Position numbers and translations under genes: made by a program. A stretch of 38,418 nucleotides of DNA from NCBI GenBank assembly GCA_937931785.1, contig CALHAX010000011.1, positions 1 through 38,418 of the forward strand. The letters run 5' to 3'. Positions 14,145 to 23,687 of the stretch are shown one piece after another. Origin of the DNA: an uncultured Hyphomicrobiaceae bacterium (GTDB lineage: Bacteria > Pseudomonadota > Alphaproteobacteria > Rhizobiales > CALHAX01). The notes beneath the pieces are model-generated. The model saw only the letters and a list, made by a program, of their open reading frames with translations. It did not search any database and was not told the origin of the DNA. How positions within the stretch are numbered: the stretch's first letter is position 1; the number at the start of each line of letters is the position of its first letter.

Positions 14145-16241
14145 CTAGTTGTCCAGGAAACTTCGCAGCTTCCGCGAGCGGCTCGGGTGTTTCAACTTGC
14201 GCAGTGCTTTCGCTTCGATCTGGCGAATCCGTTCTCGTGTCACCGAGAACTGCTGACCGACTTCTTCGAGCGTGTGGTCGGTGTTCATGCCGATACCGAA
14301 GCGCATGCGGAGCACGCGTTCTTCACGTGGCGTAAGCGAGGCGAGGACACGCGTCGTCGTTTCGCGCAAGTTGGCCTGAATGGCCGCGTCGATTGGCAGG
14401 ATCGCATTTTTATCCTCAATGAAATCACCGAGGTGACTGTCTTCCTCATCGCCAATTGGCGTTTCAAGGGAGATTGGCTCTTTAGCGATTTTGAGAACTT
14501 TGCGCACCTTCTCAAGTGGCATGGCCAGTTTCTCAGCCAGTTCTTCCGGAGTCGGCTCACGGCCGATTTCGTGCAGCATCTGGCGTGATGAACGCACAAT
14601 TTTGTTGATCGTCTCGATCATGTGCACCGGAATGCGGATCGTGCGCGCCTGGTCAGCGATCGAACGTGTGATCGCCTGGCGGATCCACCATGTGGCGTAG
14701 GTAGAGAACTTATAACCGCGGCGGTACTCGAACTTGTCGACCGCTTTCATCAGGCCGATGTTGCCTTCCTGAATGAGGTCGAGGAACTGCAGGCCACGGT
14801 TGGTGTATTTCTTTGCAATGGAGATCACGAGACGGAGGTTGGCTTCCACCATCTCCTTCTTGGCGATGCGGGCCTCGCGTTCGCCTTTCTGCACGTGGCG
14901 GACGATGCGACGGAATTCTGTAATTTCGAGGCCGGTTTCCGTTGCAAGGTTTTGAATCTCACCACGGATCTTGCCAATCATCGACACTTCACCGGTAACA
15001 AACTTGCCCCAGGTCTTGGCGTTCAATTCGGCAACGTTTGCCGTCCAGTTCGGGTCCAGCTCCTTGCCTTGATAAGCTTCGGCGAACTGGCCGCGCGATA
15101 CGCCATAGGAATCTGCAAGGCGCATCAGACGACCTTCAAATCCCATAAGCCGTTTATTGATCGCGTAGAGCTGCTCGACCAGGGATTCGATCCGCATGTT
15201 GTTGAGCGACAGGCTCTTGACGTCGACGATGATCTCTTCACGCAACTTCTCGTAGCGCTTGACCTGTGCACCGGTCAGCGCTTCGTCGGCAAGCGCTTTC
15301 TCAACGTTCTGGTCCTGCAACTTGCGCAGTTTTTTGTAGTTCGACGCGATGTTGTCGAAGATTTCCAGCACCCGTGGCTTAAGCTCGGCCTCCATTGCCG
15401 CGAGAGACATGCCGCCATCATCGAGATCGTCATCATCTTCGTCGTCGTCGCTCTCTTCGCCCTCTGTCTGGTCTTCACCGTTCTCGTTCTTGGGCGTGTC
15501 GTCGTTGTCTGCGTCCGGCTTGATGATACCGGCAGCAATATCAGCAGCTTTTTTCTCTTCTTCCGCTTTGGCTTCCTTGGCGAGTTGCGCTTGACCTTCA
15601 GCGGTGTGTTGAAGTGAGTTGTCCGGTTTCTTTTCAGGTCCATCGTAAGTTGCTTCGAGATCGATGATATCGCGGAGCAAAATCTTGGCTTCGTTCAACT
15701 CGTCGCGCCAGATGATGATGGCCTGGAAGGTCAAAGGGCTTTCGCACAAACCAGCGATCATCGCTTCCCGGCCAGCTTCAATGCGTTTGGCAATTGCAAT
15801 TTCACCCTCGCGAGAGAGCAATTCAACGGTGCCCATTTCGCGCAAGTACATCCGCACCGGATCATCCGTGCGATCCGTCGGTTCCTTGACGGCTTTGGTC
15901 TTGGTCACGGCGGACGCGGCAGCCGGCGCAATTTCGCGCGGCGCATCTTCGTCGATCTCTTCCTCGTCTTCAGCCTCTTCCGCCTCGACGACATTCACCC
16001 CCATATCGGAAAATTTCGACATCAGGTCTTCGATCAGTTCCGAAGTCACATCTTCGGAAGGGAGTACGGCGTTCAACTCGTCAAGGGTCACGAAGCCGCG
16101 TTGCTTCGAGTCTTTCATGAGTTTCTTGATGGCGGCGTCGGAGAGGTCGAGGATCGGCTTGTCGCCCGCCTCTGCCGTCGGCTCAGCTTTGGCCGGTGCT
16201 GCCTTGGTCTTCTTTGCTTGAGTTTTTGTCGTCGTTGCCAT
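14145..16241 (-). CDS. rpoD: RNA polymerase primary sigma factor RpoD
   Basis: The 698-residue protein is the housekeeping sigma-70 factor. Region 1.1 covers about residues 1-85, region 1.2 lies at 126-165 ([20 protein letters not shown]), and the non-conserved region spans roughly 170-440 with a strongly acidic stretch at 252-286 ([17 protein letters not shown]). Region 2 is at 463-535, including [18 protein letters not shown] and [14 protein letters not shown], which bind core polymerase and the -10 box. Region 4.2 near the C-terminus ([17 protein letters not shown]) reads the -35 box. It ends [10 protein letters not shown], as is usual in Hyphomicrobiales. The gene follows dnaG on the same strand, 154 bp downstream, the normal alphaproteobacterial order. 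A 6-bp dyad lies 53 bp upstream of the start. Confidence 0.98.
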   Translation of the reverse strand: MATTTKTQAKKTKAAPAKAEPTAEAGDKPILDLSDAAIKKLMKDSKQRGFVTLDELNAVLPSEDVTSELIEDLMSKFSDMGVNVVEAEEAEDEEEIDEDAPREIAPAAASAVTKTKAVKEPTDRTDDPVRMYLREMGTVELLSREGEIAIAKRIEAGREAMIAGLCESPLTFQAIIIWRDELNEAKILLRDIIDLEATYDGPEKKPDNSLQHTAEGQAQLAKEAKAEEEKKAADIAAGIIKPDADNDDTPKNENGEDQTEGEESDDDEDDDDLDDGGMSLAAMEAELKPRVLEIFDNIASNYKKLRKLQDQNVEKALADEALTGAQVKRYEKLREEIIVDVKSLSLNNMRIESLVEQLYAINKRLMGFEGRLMRLADSYGVSRGQFAEAYQGKELDPNWTANVAELNAKTWGKFVTGEVSMIGKIRGEIQNLATETGLEITEFRRIVRHVQKGEREARIAKKEMVEANLRLVISIAKKYTNRGLQFLDLIQEGNIGLMKAVDKFEYRRGYKFSTYATWWIRQAITRSIADQARTIRIPVHMIETINKIVRSSRQMLHEIGREPTPEELAEKLAMPLEKVRKVLKIAKEPISLETPIGDEEDSHLGDFIEDKNAILPIDAAIQANLRETTTRVLASLTPREERVLRMRFGIGMNTDHTLEEVGQQFSVTRERIRQIEAKALRKLKHPSRSRKLRSFLDN

Positions 16242-16293
16242 GCTCTACTCCGAACGTCCTCTCAGTGAGTTGAGACCAGCCGCGTCCGACTGA

Positions 16294-16306
16294 TCATCAC
16301 TGATGA
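16294..16306. promoter_or_regulatory. Small dyad upstream of rpoD
   Basis: TCATCA-C-TGATGA is a perfect inverted repeat ending 53 bp before the rpoD start codon. It may be an operator or chance; nothing else supports it. Confidence 0.3.
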
Positions 16307-16395
16307 CGTTGTAAATATCGCCAATGCCGGCGCACCACCAAGGTGCCCGATCTGGTATCGTATGCCGTCCCCATCCGGCCGCGCATGCGTGGCCA

Positions 16396-18279
16396 TCAGT
16401 CATCACGCACCCGTGTTTGACCTTCTACCGTTGCTCTCTGGTTCTGGACATCCTTGAGCCTGGCAAAGGCTTCCTCGGAAAGCTCATTCAAGAGATCTTC
16501 CCCTGCGCGATGGACGTCGAATTCCAGATGCTTGCCGGTATGAAGGGCGAGTGTGTGTAACCATCCTTCTCTGGCCTCATCAAGAGAGGCCTCAGGTTCA
16601 GCGAACCTGTCGCTTTTGTGGCCGGTCATGCGCGCAATGACTGCGCAGCCCTGATCGCACCCCAGCCTTGTGAGATGGCCCCGCAACATGGCCGTGTCAA
16701 GAGCCTTGTTCGCCGCGTGGGCCTGTAAAATTCCATCACGCAAATCGCGCAGTGCCGTGTTGTGAACGGCCAGTTCTGCAATTTCATCGGTATAATCGTC
16801 CACGAGATCCGGATGATTGATCAGGGCATGCAAGAGCAATGCCTCCCGGCCAATGGCTTGATCTGCTGCACCCCGCACTAAAGTGCTCTGGAGCAGGCTG
16901 CTGGTCGGCGGCGTGCGAAATGGGGGGGCGGACGGATCGCGGTTGAACGTATTCCGGCGGGTGCCGCCGCCGCCGCCGCGCTCGGGGCGTGGGGCTTTCT
17001 GGGTGCGCATGGTCCGCCACGCATGGAACAGGCGGTCGGAAATGTCGCGGTTGTAATGGTTTCGGACCCCTTCGTCCTGAATGGTCGCAACGTGCTTGCG
17101 CAGTGTGGCTTCCAGGCTAGCGCGGCGCTCTGGCGTGGTCCATTCTCCAGCAGTCCATTCCTTGTCCCAAAGAACCTCCGCCAGCGGTTTTGACTGGGCA
17201 AGAACGGATTTGACGGCGGCTGGGCCCTCAAGTTTGAGAAGGTCGTCAGGGTCCTGCCCGGAAGGCATGAATGCAAATCGCAAGCTGAGCCCCGGCTTCA
17301 GGCCCGGTAAAGCGGTCTCAACCCCGCGATGGGCGGCTTTCTGGCCCGCTGCATCGCCGTCGAAACACAGAATTGGTTCGGGCGCCATGCGCCAGAGAAT
17401 GGCGATTTGCGCTTCCGTCAGCGCCGTACCGAGCGGGGCAACGGCTTGCGGAACGCCAGCGCGGGCCATGGCGATAACATCCATGTAGCCTTCAACGACC
17501 ACGATCTGTTCGCTCTCGTAGGCGGCTTGTCGAGCCCCCGCAGCGTTGTAAAGGATGTGGCCTTTGTGAAAGAGCGGGGTCTCGGGGCTGTTCAGGTACT
17601 TGGCCGGAGCATCCGGATCGAGTGCACGGCCACCAAATGCAATCACGCGGCCCTTCATGTCGGTGATTGGAAACATGATGCGGTGACGGAAACGATCGTA
17701 GGAGACCGCAATGTCTTCACCTCCGATCAGCATGCCGGCGCTGATGGCGTCCCGCTCACGAAACCCAAGTTTATTTAGATGTGATTTCAGTGCGTTACGG
17801 TCGCGCGGGGCGTATCCGAGGCCGAAGTGTGTCTGGATTTCACTGTCCAGCTCACGTCCATCAAGATAGCGCGCAGCATCACGCCCCGCCGTTCCGGCCA
17901 ACTGGTTGCGAAAAAATTCCTGGCTTGCGGCCATCAGCTCGTAAAGCCGGCCCCGGTCATCTTGTTGCTGGCGCTGCTCTGGCGTGACGACAGGCATCGG
18001 AACGCCCGCTTCGCCTGCCAGTTGCTCGACGGCTTCCGGAAAGCTCAACCCTTCCGTTTGCATCAGGAATTTGAAGATATCGCCGTGCTCGCCCGTGGCG
18101 AAGCAATGGTAGAACGCCTTTTGGTCGTTCACAGTAAACGAAGGCGTTTTCTCGGTCTTGAACGGGCTGAGGCCCTTGTACTCGCGGCCCTGACGCTTGA
18201 GCGGCACACGACGGGAAACGACCTGGCTGACGGGCAACCGGGCACGAATCTCGTCGAGAAACGCATTATCGAAGCGCAT
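16396..18279 (-). CDS. dnaG: DNA primase DnaG
   Basis: The 627-residue protein makes RNA primers for the replisome. The N-terminal zinc-type domain (1-100) reads GLSPFKTEKTPSF at 36-48 and FYHCFATGEHGD at 56-67; of the CHC2 ligands seen in E. coli, only one Cys (C59) is left, so zinc binding is doubtful, which I believe is common in Hyphomicrobiales. The TOPRIM catalytic core is intact with EGYMD (E263-D267) and CFDGDAAG (D307, D309). The C-terminal part (about 470-627), after a Gly/Pro/Arg linker, is the helicase-binding region. It is followed by rpoD. Three consecutive dyads lie just upstream of the start. The ribosome site is weak (AGG, seven bases before ATG). Confidence 0.97.
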   Translation of the reverse strand: MRFDNAFLDEIRARLPVSQVVSRRVPLKRQGREYKGLSPFKTEKTPSFTVNDQKAFYHCFATGEHGDIFKFLMQTEGLSFPEAVEQLAGEAGVPMPVVTPEQRQQQDDRGRLYELMAASQEFFRNQLAGTAGRDAARYLDGRELDSEIQTHFGLGYAPRDRNALKSHLNKLGFRERDAISAGMLIGGEDIAVSYDRFRHRIMFPITDMKGRVIAFGGRALDPDAPAKYLNSPETPLFHKGHILYNAAGARQAAYESEQIVVVEGYMDVIAMARAGVPQAVAPLGTALTEAQIAILWRMAPEPILCFDGDAAGQKAAHRGVETALPGLKPGLSLRFAFMPSGQDPDDLLKLEGPAAVKSVLAQSKPLAEVLWDKEWTAGEWTTPERRASLEATLRKHVATIQDEGVRNHYNRDISDRLFHAWRTMRTQKAPRPERGGGGGTRRNTFNRDPSAPPFRTPPTSSLLQSTLVRGAADQAIGREALLLHALINHPDLVDDYTDEIAELAVHNTALRDLRDGILQAHAANKALDTAMLRGHLTRLGCDQGCAVIARMTGHKSDRFAEPEASLDEAREGWLHTLALHTGKHLEFDVHRAGEDLLNELSEEAFARLKDVQNQRATVEGQTRVRDD

Positions 18280-18307
18280 GAAAGGCCTGTGGGTCCGGAG
18301 TGCGATG

Positions 18308-18351
18308 GTGCAAATTGCACGACCGTTACAGATTGTAACTGATTCGAATCA
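18308..18351. promoter_or_regulatory. Cluster of three perfect dyads upstream of dnaG
   Basis: Three inverted repeats lie in 44 bp: GTGCAAATTGCAC (18308-18320), GTTACAGATTGTAAC (18325-18339) and TGATTCGAATCA (18340-18351), the last two abutting. They are 29-72 bp upstream of the dnaG start. On the minus strand the middle one contains TACAAT, a good -10 box, without a clear -35 partner. The last keeps the TGAT-N4-ATCA core of FNR/FixK sites but lacks the outer T and A. Binding proteins are unknown. Confidence 0.55.
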
Positions 18352-18476
18352 CACGCTTGCATGAAGATGGGAGCATGCGGACAACCGGTGCAAAGCCGTC
18401 AGAAAGACAACATTTCCCAACCGTCGATCGAGCTTTGCCTTCTTGCGCCCAGTGACGTCTCGGAGGGGCGGATCGT

Positions 18477-18926
18477 CTAACCCAGTAGTTCCTTGACGAC
18501 CTTGGAGGCTTTGGAGAAATCCATCTGGCCGGCATAGCGTTCCTTGAGTGCGCCCATGGCCCGGCCCATGTCTTTTAGCCCACTGCATTCGAGCTCTTTC
18601 AGGACTTCATCCACAGCGGCACGGGTTTCATCCTCGCCGAGTTGCTTGGGCATGAAGCCTTCAATAATCTCGATCTCTTCGCGCTCCTGCTGCGCAAGCT
18701 CAAGGCGACCCGCCTCTTCATATGTGGTGATCGACTCACGGCGCTGCTTGATCATCTTGGCCATGATTTCGAGAATTTCGGTATCGCTGACACCGTCGTC
18801 ACTGGTTGAGCGAGCCGCAATATCGCGATCCTTGATCGCAGCGTTGATCAGGCGCAGAGTCGCCGTACGGCGCTTTTCCTGCGACTTCATTGCTTCCTTG
18901 AGGGCAGTATTGAGTTGGTCACGCAT
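18477..18926 (-). CDS. GatB/YqeY domain-containing protein
   Basis: The 149-residue protein matches the YqeY family throughout: an N-terminal helical part (MRDQLNTALKEAMKSQEKRR), a central KDRDIAARS...GVSDTEILEIMAKMIKQRRES stretch and the C-terminal part LKDMGRAMGALKERYAGQMD, which corresponds to the tRNA-facing tail domain of GatB. Such stand-alone proteins are thought to have a role linked to tRNA or translation, but the activity is not established. GGGAG lies six bases before the start. The order carA (divergent), yqeY-like, dnaG, rpoD is well conserved in alphaproteobacteria, which supports the call. Confidence 0.92.
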   Translation of the reverse strand: MRDQLNTALKEAMKSQEKRRTATLRLINAAIKDRDIAARSTSDDGVSDTEILEIMAKMIKQRRESITTYEEAGRLELAQQEREEIEIIEGFMPKQLGEDETRAAVDEVLKELECSGLKDMGRAMGALKERYAGQMDFSKASKVVKELLG

Positions 18927-19262
18927 GGTCGGCTCCCAGGTGGGGTTTGCTGCGCCGGTGCACTGCGCCGGAGAACTTTTAATTCGGTTCGCGCAGTCCT
19001 ATGTGCGAATCGTGGCGCGCATCAAGGCATCGTGATCCGCGGAGATACGTTGATTTGCGTTAACGAAAGCATACCGTGCGCAAATGCGATGGCAGCGTTG
19101 ACGAACATCGCGCCAACCCATAGGTCATGAGCCGTTTGCTCGGTCGTGCTTTCGAGAAGGGCGTGTTGCTGTACCAGCCATATGGGAACCGGCCCGCGTC
19201 ATGCAAGATCACTGCGCACACAACAGATCCATTGCACTCACGCCAACGAGGATGTTCTTGCA
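18927..19262. other. Divergent regulatory region between the YqeY-like gene and carA
   Basis: This 336-bp gap has no gene. It holds a candidate carA promoter (separate entry), a direct repeat TGCGCCGG (copies 13 bp apart near 18950-18971), a near-perfect dyad TTCGCGCA/TGTGCGAA (18988-19009) and a wider one ATTTGCG (19053-19059)/CGCAAAT (19079-19085). Any role in pyrimidine or arginine control is conjecture. Confidence 0.4.
19098..19126 (+). promoter_or_regulatory. Candidate carA promoter
   Basis: TTGACG (19098-19103) and TAGGTC (19121-19126) are 17 bp apart, leaving a leader of roughly 130 bases before carA. The -35 box is good and the -10 box weak. Confidence 0.3.
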
Positions 19263-20480
19263 ATGACCACAACAGAAATCGCCGACCCGAAACTCGCCTG
19301 GGAGGATACGATCCCAACCGCATGGATCGTGATGGCAGACGGCACGATGATCCCCGGCACGGGCCTTGGTGCAGAGGGGCATGCGCCGGGTGAAGTGTGT
19401 TTCAACACGGCGATGACCGGTTATCAGGAAATCCTGACAGACCCGTCCTACGCCGGGCAGATCATAACGTTTACGTTCCCGCATGTCGGCAACGTCGGCA
19501 CGAACGACGATGATATCGAAACCGCAAATGCTGCGGCTGCATCCGGGGTGCGCGGTTGCATCCTGAGAGCCGACGTAACCGACCCATCGAACTATCGTGC
19601 AAACAGGCATCTGGATGGCTGGTTGAAGACGCGTGGCATCATTGCAATTAGTGGTGTCGACACACGGGCTCTTACGGCAAGTATTCGCGACAATGGCATG
19701 CCAAATGCCGTGATTGCATTCAATCGCGAAGGGAAATTCGACTTCGATGCCCTTAAGGCAGAAGCTGCGGCGTGGCCCGGGATCGATGGCATGGACCTCG
19801 CCAAGGAGGTGACCTGCGGGCAGACCTACACTTGGAACGAGGGCGCATGGTCATGGGCGGATGGTCATCAGGAACAAACTGACCCCGCGTTCCACGTTGT
19901 TGCGATGGATTTCGGGATCAAGAAAAACATTCTCCGCTGCTTGGCCAGTGCAGGCTGCAAGGTGACCGTTGTTTCTGCAGATGCATCTGCCGCAGACATT
20001 CTGGAGCGGAACCCGGACGGTATTTTTCTCTCCAATGGTCCGGGCGACCCGGCAGCGACCGGCGAATACGCGGTGCCGGAGATCAAACAGCTGGTTGACA
20101 GCGGCAAGCCGGTATTCGGGATTTGTCTCGGACACCAAATGCTCGGCCTCGCTCTTGGCGGTTCGACATCAAAGATGCACCAGGGCCACCATGGCGCAAA
20201 CCACCCTGTGAAAGATCACACGACAAGCAAGGTCGAGATCACGTCCATGAACCACGGGTTTGCGGTTGATCGCGACAGCCTGCCGGACACGGTCGAAGAA
20301 ACGCACATCTCACTGTTCGACAAGACAAACTGCGGCATTCGGTTGAAAGACAAGCCGGTGTTTTCCGTGCAGTATCATCCTGAAGCGTCGCCGGGCCCGC
20401 AGGATAGTCACTACTTGTTCCGCCGGTTCACGAACCTGATGAGGGATGCAAAGGGTGTTGAACGGATTTCGGAAAGTTAG
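19263..20480 (+). CDS. carA: Carbamoyl-phosphate synthase small subunit (glutaminase)
   Basis: The 405-residue protein takes ammonia from glutamine for carbamoyl phosphate, feeding arginine and pyrimidine synthesis with CarB. The N-terminal CPSase_sm domain contains EVCFNTAMTGYQEILTDPSY (44-63). The class I glutamine amidotransferase domain has the nucleophile in GICLGHQMLG (C288) and the triad partners H372 and E374 in QYHPEASPGPQ. LSNGPGDP, typical of CarA, is at 265-272. I start at ATG 19263 because the protein then begins as relatives do; GAGG lies upstream, and the longer frame from 19146 has no homologous character. carB is not next to it. The 3' end overlaps the ChaN-like gene. Confidence 0.97.
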   Translation: MTTTEIADPKLAWEDTIPTAWIVMADGTMIPGTGLGAEGHAPGEVCFNTAMTGYQEILTDPSYAGQIITFTFPHVGNVGTNDDDIETANAAAASGVRGCILRADVTDPSNYRANRHLDGWLKTRGIIAISGVDTRALTASIRDNGMPNAVIAFNREGKFDFDALKAEAAAWPGIDGMDLAKEVTCGQTYTWNEGAWSWADGHQEQTDPAFHVVAMDFGIKKNILRCLASAGCKVTVVSADASAADILERNPDGIFLSNGPGDPAATGEYAVPEIKQLVDSGKPVFGICLGHQMLGLALGGSTSKMHQGHHGANHPVKDHTTSKVEITSMNHGFAVDRDSLPDTVEETHISLFDKTNCGIRLKDKPVFSVQYHPEASPGPQDSHYLFRRFTNLMRDAKGVERISES

Positions 20481-21408
20481 GGCTGCGATATTTGCGTCGG
20501 CGTTTGTTTTTGTCGCGAGCACGCCGACGCTGAGTGCTGATGCATGGCAGTCCGAGGTGCTACGCGATCATCCGCTGGTAGGCAAAATCTACGACGTTTC
20601 GAGTGCGTCATTTATTTCACGTAAAGACCTTCTAGGTCTCATCAGCACTTCTCGACATGTGCTTCTCGGCGAAATTCACGACAACGCAGACCATCACGCC
20701 TTGCAAGCTGAAATTATTGAAGCCTTGGCAGAACAGAAGCGACGCCCGCGTGTTGTGATGGAGATGCTGGAAAAGGCGCCGCCCACACTCATCGACAGCC
20801 AGAATGCGATAGAAAGAAAAGACTCGTCGCACACATCGCATGTGATCGACAACTTCAGACGCTGGTGGACCAAATCCGGCTGGCCTGACTTTGAAATTTA
20901 TGCTCCCATATTTACAAAAACACTTGCTTCAGGACTGCGGTTGGCGACGTCGAACATGCAAGGCACGTCGTCAACCACCATCGAAACGTTGCTGACGACG
21001 GCTGCGTTGTCGCGCCTGCATGAAGAAGCCCTAAATGAAGAGTTGGAGATCTCTCATTGTGGCGTGTTGCCCGACAACGTGATCCCCAAAATCGCCGTTG
21101 CGCAACGTAAACGAGACATCAAGCTTGCATTGGCTATGCGGGCTGCGCATGCAACGGGTGGCGACGGTACAGTTTTAATTGCTGGCAGCGGCCATGCTCG
21201 GAAGGACAGGGGGGTTCCCCATTATCTCGAACACTTTGGGGAAAGCAGTGCCACAATTAATTTTCGCGAAGTTACCGAAGGTAAAACTGAACCGCTCGAT
21301 TTGATTGAGCCGGGTGAAGCCGACTACATCTGGTTCACACCGCGGCGCAAACGCGAGGACCCGTGCATCGCGTTGCGCAAGAGGTTCGGAAAGACGAAAG
21401 CAAACTAG
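20446..21408 (+). CDS. ChaN-like secreted protein (haem-binding/Tiki superfamily)
   Basis: The 320-residue protein begins with a signal peptide (AAIFASAFVFVASTPTLSA, cleavage near residue 31). The signature HVLLGEIHDNADHHALQ near residues 70-86 and the later LIAGSGHARKDRGVP near 244-258 match the ChaN/Tiki (PF04187) family, whose members bind haem or act as metalloproteases. No lipobox Cys is seen, so it is probably soluble in the periplasm. ATG 20446 overlaps carA by 35 bp; GTG 20455 is an alternative and has GAGG at a better distance. The overlap suggests coupled translation with carA, though the roles seem unrelated. Confidence 0.82.
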   Translation: MQRVLNGFRKVRAAIFASAFVFVASTPTLSADAWQSEVLRDHPLVGKIYDVSSASFISRKDLLGLISTSRHVLLGEIHDNADHHALQAEIIEALAEQKRRPRVVMEMLEKAPPTLIDSQNAIERKDSSHTSHVIDNFRRWWTKSGWPDFEIYAPIFTKTLASGLRLATSNMQGTSSTTIETLLTTAALSRLHEEALNEELEISHCGVLPDNVIPKIAVAQRKRDIKLALAMRAAHATGGDGTVLIAGSGHARKDRGVPHYLEHFGESSATINFREVTEGKTEPLDLIEPGEADYIWFTPRRKREDPCIALRKRFGKTKAN

Positions 21409-21492
21409 GAAGCCAGTTCCATCATTATGAACAATACACATTCGTGAACGTACTCCTCTTCCGGCTGGCGCGTCCTGTCGTATAGTTCCTGC

Positions 21493-22203
21493 ATGTTCAT
21501 TCGCCTGATCACCTTGGGTTGCGTGGCTGCGGCGCTTCTTGTTTTACCCATGCGGGCGACCGCCCAAACGCTGACGACTGCGCGCGATTGCACGCTGGCA
21601 CTCGTCTTGGCAATCGACGTGTCGGGCAGCGTGGACGCCGACGAATATGTGTTGCAGATGAACGGGCTTGCCGACGCATTCCGTACACATGACATAGCGG
21701 CAGCAATCAATGCCGACGGCGCCAAGGGTATTTACGTCACCGTTGTGCAATGGTCGGGCGACACCCGCCACGCGCAAATTGTGCCCTGGCGCTGGCTCAC
21801 GGATTTTCCGAGCATTGTTTCGTTCGCTGACGAGATCGAGGCCCAGGAGCGTGCATTTCGGATCTATGCGACCGGCATCGGAGAGGCGTTGGCTTTTTCC
21901 CGACGCCTGTTTTCCGGGCACCCCGCATCGTGTCGCCGACGCGTGATTGATGTATCCGGCGATGGCCCGAGCAATGAAGGCCGCGATCCTGCTGCGATAC
22001 GCTCTGCATTGGTCGCAGACGGCATTACAATCAATGGTCTCGCCATCCTCGACAGCGAACCGGACCTGAAAGCGTACTATGAAGCCAACGTTATCGGCGG
22101 TGCCGCCGCCTTCGTCATGACCGCAAACACATTCAAGGACTACCCCGACGCCATCCGCCGCAAACTCATCCGCGAAATACTGCCAACCATTACGATGCGG
22201 TGA
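21493..22203 (+). CDS. DUF1194 secreted von Willebrand factor A-like protein
   Basis: The 236-residue protein has a signal peptide (ITLGCVAAALLVLPMRATAQ, cleavage near 24) and a VWA domain with the metal-ion-dependent adhesion site D42-x-S44-x-S46 in LAIDVSGSVDADEY. Later landmarks are TVVQWSG near 83, ATGIGEAL near 126 and VIDVSGDGPSNEG near 146, all typical of DUF1194, a family common in alphaproteobacteria with no fixed function. It probably acts in the periplasm by binding another protein. It converges on the class V aminotransferase gene 14 bp away. Confidence 0.88.
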   Translation: MFIRLITLGCVAAALLVLPMRATAQTLTTARDCTLALVLAIDVSGSVDADEYVLQMNGLADAFRTHDIAAAINADGAKGIYVTVVQWSGDTRHAQIVPWRWLTDFPSIVSFADEIEAQERAFRIYATGIGEALAFSRRLFSGHPASCRRRVIDVSGDGPSNEGRDPAAIRSALVADGITINGLAILDSEPDLKAYYEANVIGGAAAFVMTANTFKDYPDAIRRKLIREILPTITMR

Positions 22204-22217
22204 AGTCCTTGATCGAT

Positions 22218-23477
22218 TCAGCGCCCCTCTACAATTTCCTGCATCGCAGTCAGGAACTGCGCAACTTCCTGCACACTATTGTAGTGGCACATGGAGACAC
22301 GGATGCACGATGGTAACCCAAGAGGGGTGAGCACGTTTCCGGAATAATGGTCCGCTTTCCGAATATGGGTGCGGATGCCGCGTTCGCGCAGCGCAGCCAG
22401 AAGATCCGCCGCGTCCATGCCGTCCACAGTGATGGCGCACAGTCCCTCACGTAACGGATTGTCGACACCGCCGATGATTGAAACCTCCGGCATGTCGGCA
22501 AGTCCCTTCAGATTGCCGGTACCGTGGATCATCGCATCTGTCAGCGCTTTTTCGTGCGCGTGGATCGCAGACCCTGCCGCCTCAAGTTTTGCACGATCGT
22601 CAGCAGAATCTGTGAAATGTGCACCGAGCCATTTTAGGTAAGTCACGACATCTGCGAGTGCGGCATAGGCCCCGGTATCGCGCGTGCCAAGTTCCCAGTT
22701 TCCTTCCGGTCCGTCGATCAGGCTGTCGTGCGGCAGAAGAGAAAGCCGGTCCGAAATCCATGCAATGCCGTAGCCATGCCGGGAGAACATCTTGTACGGA
22801 GAGATCGCGTAGCCATCCACATTGTAGCTGGCGATATCGAGATGCCCGTGCGCCGCGTGCTGAATGCCGTCCACGATGATGAAGCAATCCGGCGCCACTG
22901 CACGAATGGCCTTCGAAACCGCTGCCACGTCGACCGCCATGCCTGTGACGGGAGATGTATGGATGATCGTCGCCACGCGTGTGTCTTGCGTGACAAGCTT
23001 CGCATAGGCCTCCGCCGTCACCGAACCGGTCGCGTTGTCGTGCGGCACAGCAATATAATCCTTGCCCGCAATTTTGGCCCATCGAATGGCAGCACTCCGC
23101 GACGCAGGGTGCTCCAGCGTGGTGCCGACGACGTTGCCACCTGCTGGGCTCTCGATGATTGCATTGCTGATCATGCGGAACAAAAGTTCCGTGCCGCTTT
23201 CACCGACGAAGACTTGCCCTTCTTTGGCATTGAGCAAAATCATTGTATCGGCCTTGGCCTCGGCAATGATCTTGTTCAGCGCCTTCGACGCAGGATTGTC
23301 GCGTCCCTGATTATCCGGAATCGCAGCATATTTTGCGGATGTATCAACCACGGACTTGAGTGTCAGCGCCCCACCCGCATTTTCAAAAAACACGCGTTCT
23401 CCCTCGAACGGGCACGTGTCAACGTGTGCAAAGCGATCGCGTACAGCATCCATAAGACCGGGGTGAGTGTCGAACAT
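22218..23477 (-). CDS. Class V aminotransferase (cysteine desulfurase-like family)
   Basis: The 419-residue protein shows the class V set: FFENAGGAL near 30-38 for phosphate contacts, D203 with Q206 and H207 in IVDGIQHAAH, and the Schiff-base Lys in DGYAISPYKMFSRHGYGIA (K229). The C-terminal domain ends with RVSMCHYNSVQEV, as in NifS/SufS-like and isopenicillin epimerase-like members. The usual catalytic Cys loop of cysteine desulfurases is not evident and no isc/suf genes are near, so an aminotransferase, lyase or racemase on another substrate is more likely than Fe-S assembly. It is divergent from the TPR-oxygenase gene with 210 bp between starts. Confidence 0.85.
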   Translation of the reverse strand: MFDTHPGLMDAVRDRFAHVDTCPFEGERVFFENAGGALTLKSVVDTSAKYAAIPDNQGRDNPASKALNKIIAEAKADTMILLNAKEGQVFVGESGTELLFRMISNAIIESPAGGNVVGTTLEHPASRSAAIRWAKIAGKDYIAVPHDNATGSVTAEAYAKLVTQDTRVATIIHTSPVTGMAVDVAAVSKAIRAVAPDCFIIVDGIQHAAHGHLDIASYNVDGYAISPYKMFSRHGYGIAWISDRLSLLPHDSLIDGPEGNWELGTRDTGAYAALADVVTYLKWLGAHFTDSADDRAKLEAAGSAIHAHEKALTDAMIHGTGNLKGLADMPEVSIIGGVDNPLREGLCAITVDGMDAADLLAALRERGIRTHIRKADHYSGNVLTPLGLPSCIRVSMCHYNSVQEVAQFLTAMQEIVEGR

Positions 23478-23687
23478 GGGAATTGGCTTTCTCGGTTTGA
23501 GGCGCTGCCCTCAAACGTGGACATCATTCGTGTGGGGTTTAAGCGCGGATAAAGGGCGTCGTCCAGTGCCGAGGTTGGACACGCCCGGCCATGGCATGTC
23601 CGTGTCGCGTCAACTTTCCGCAATACAACGGCACGGGAGTTGGCTATTTCTCATGCACAGATCTGAGACAACCGACGAGGTAGCGCG

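Noticed and set aside
14622-15617. Long plus-strand frame opposite rpoD
   Set aside because: Antisense shadow of a well conserved gene; its composition follows from rpoD codon use.
16320-16375. Hairpin-like GCACC/GGTGC before rpoD
   Set aside because: Only five base pairs with an offset loop, expected by chance in GC-rich DNA.
19127-19393. 88-codon frame overlapping the start of carA
   Set aside because: Out of frame with carA, Arg/Asp/His-rich composition of a shadow frame; the region after 19263 is clearly coding for carA.
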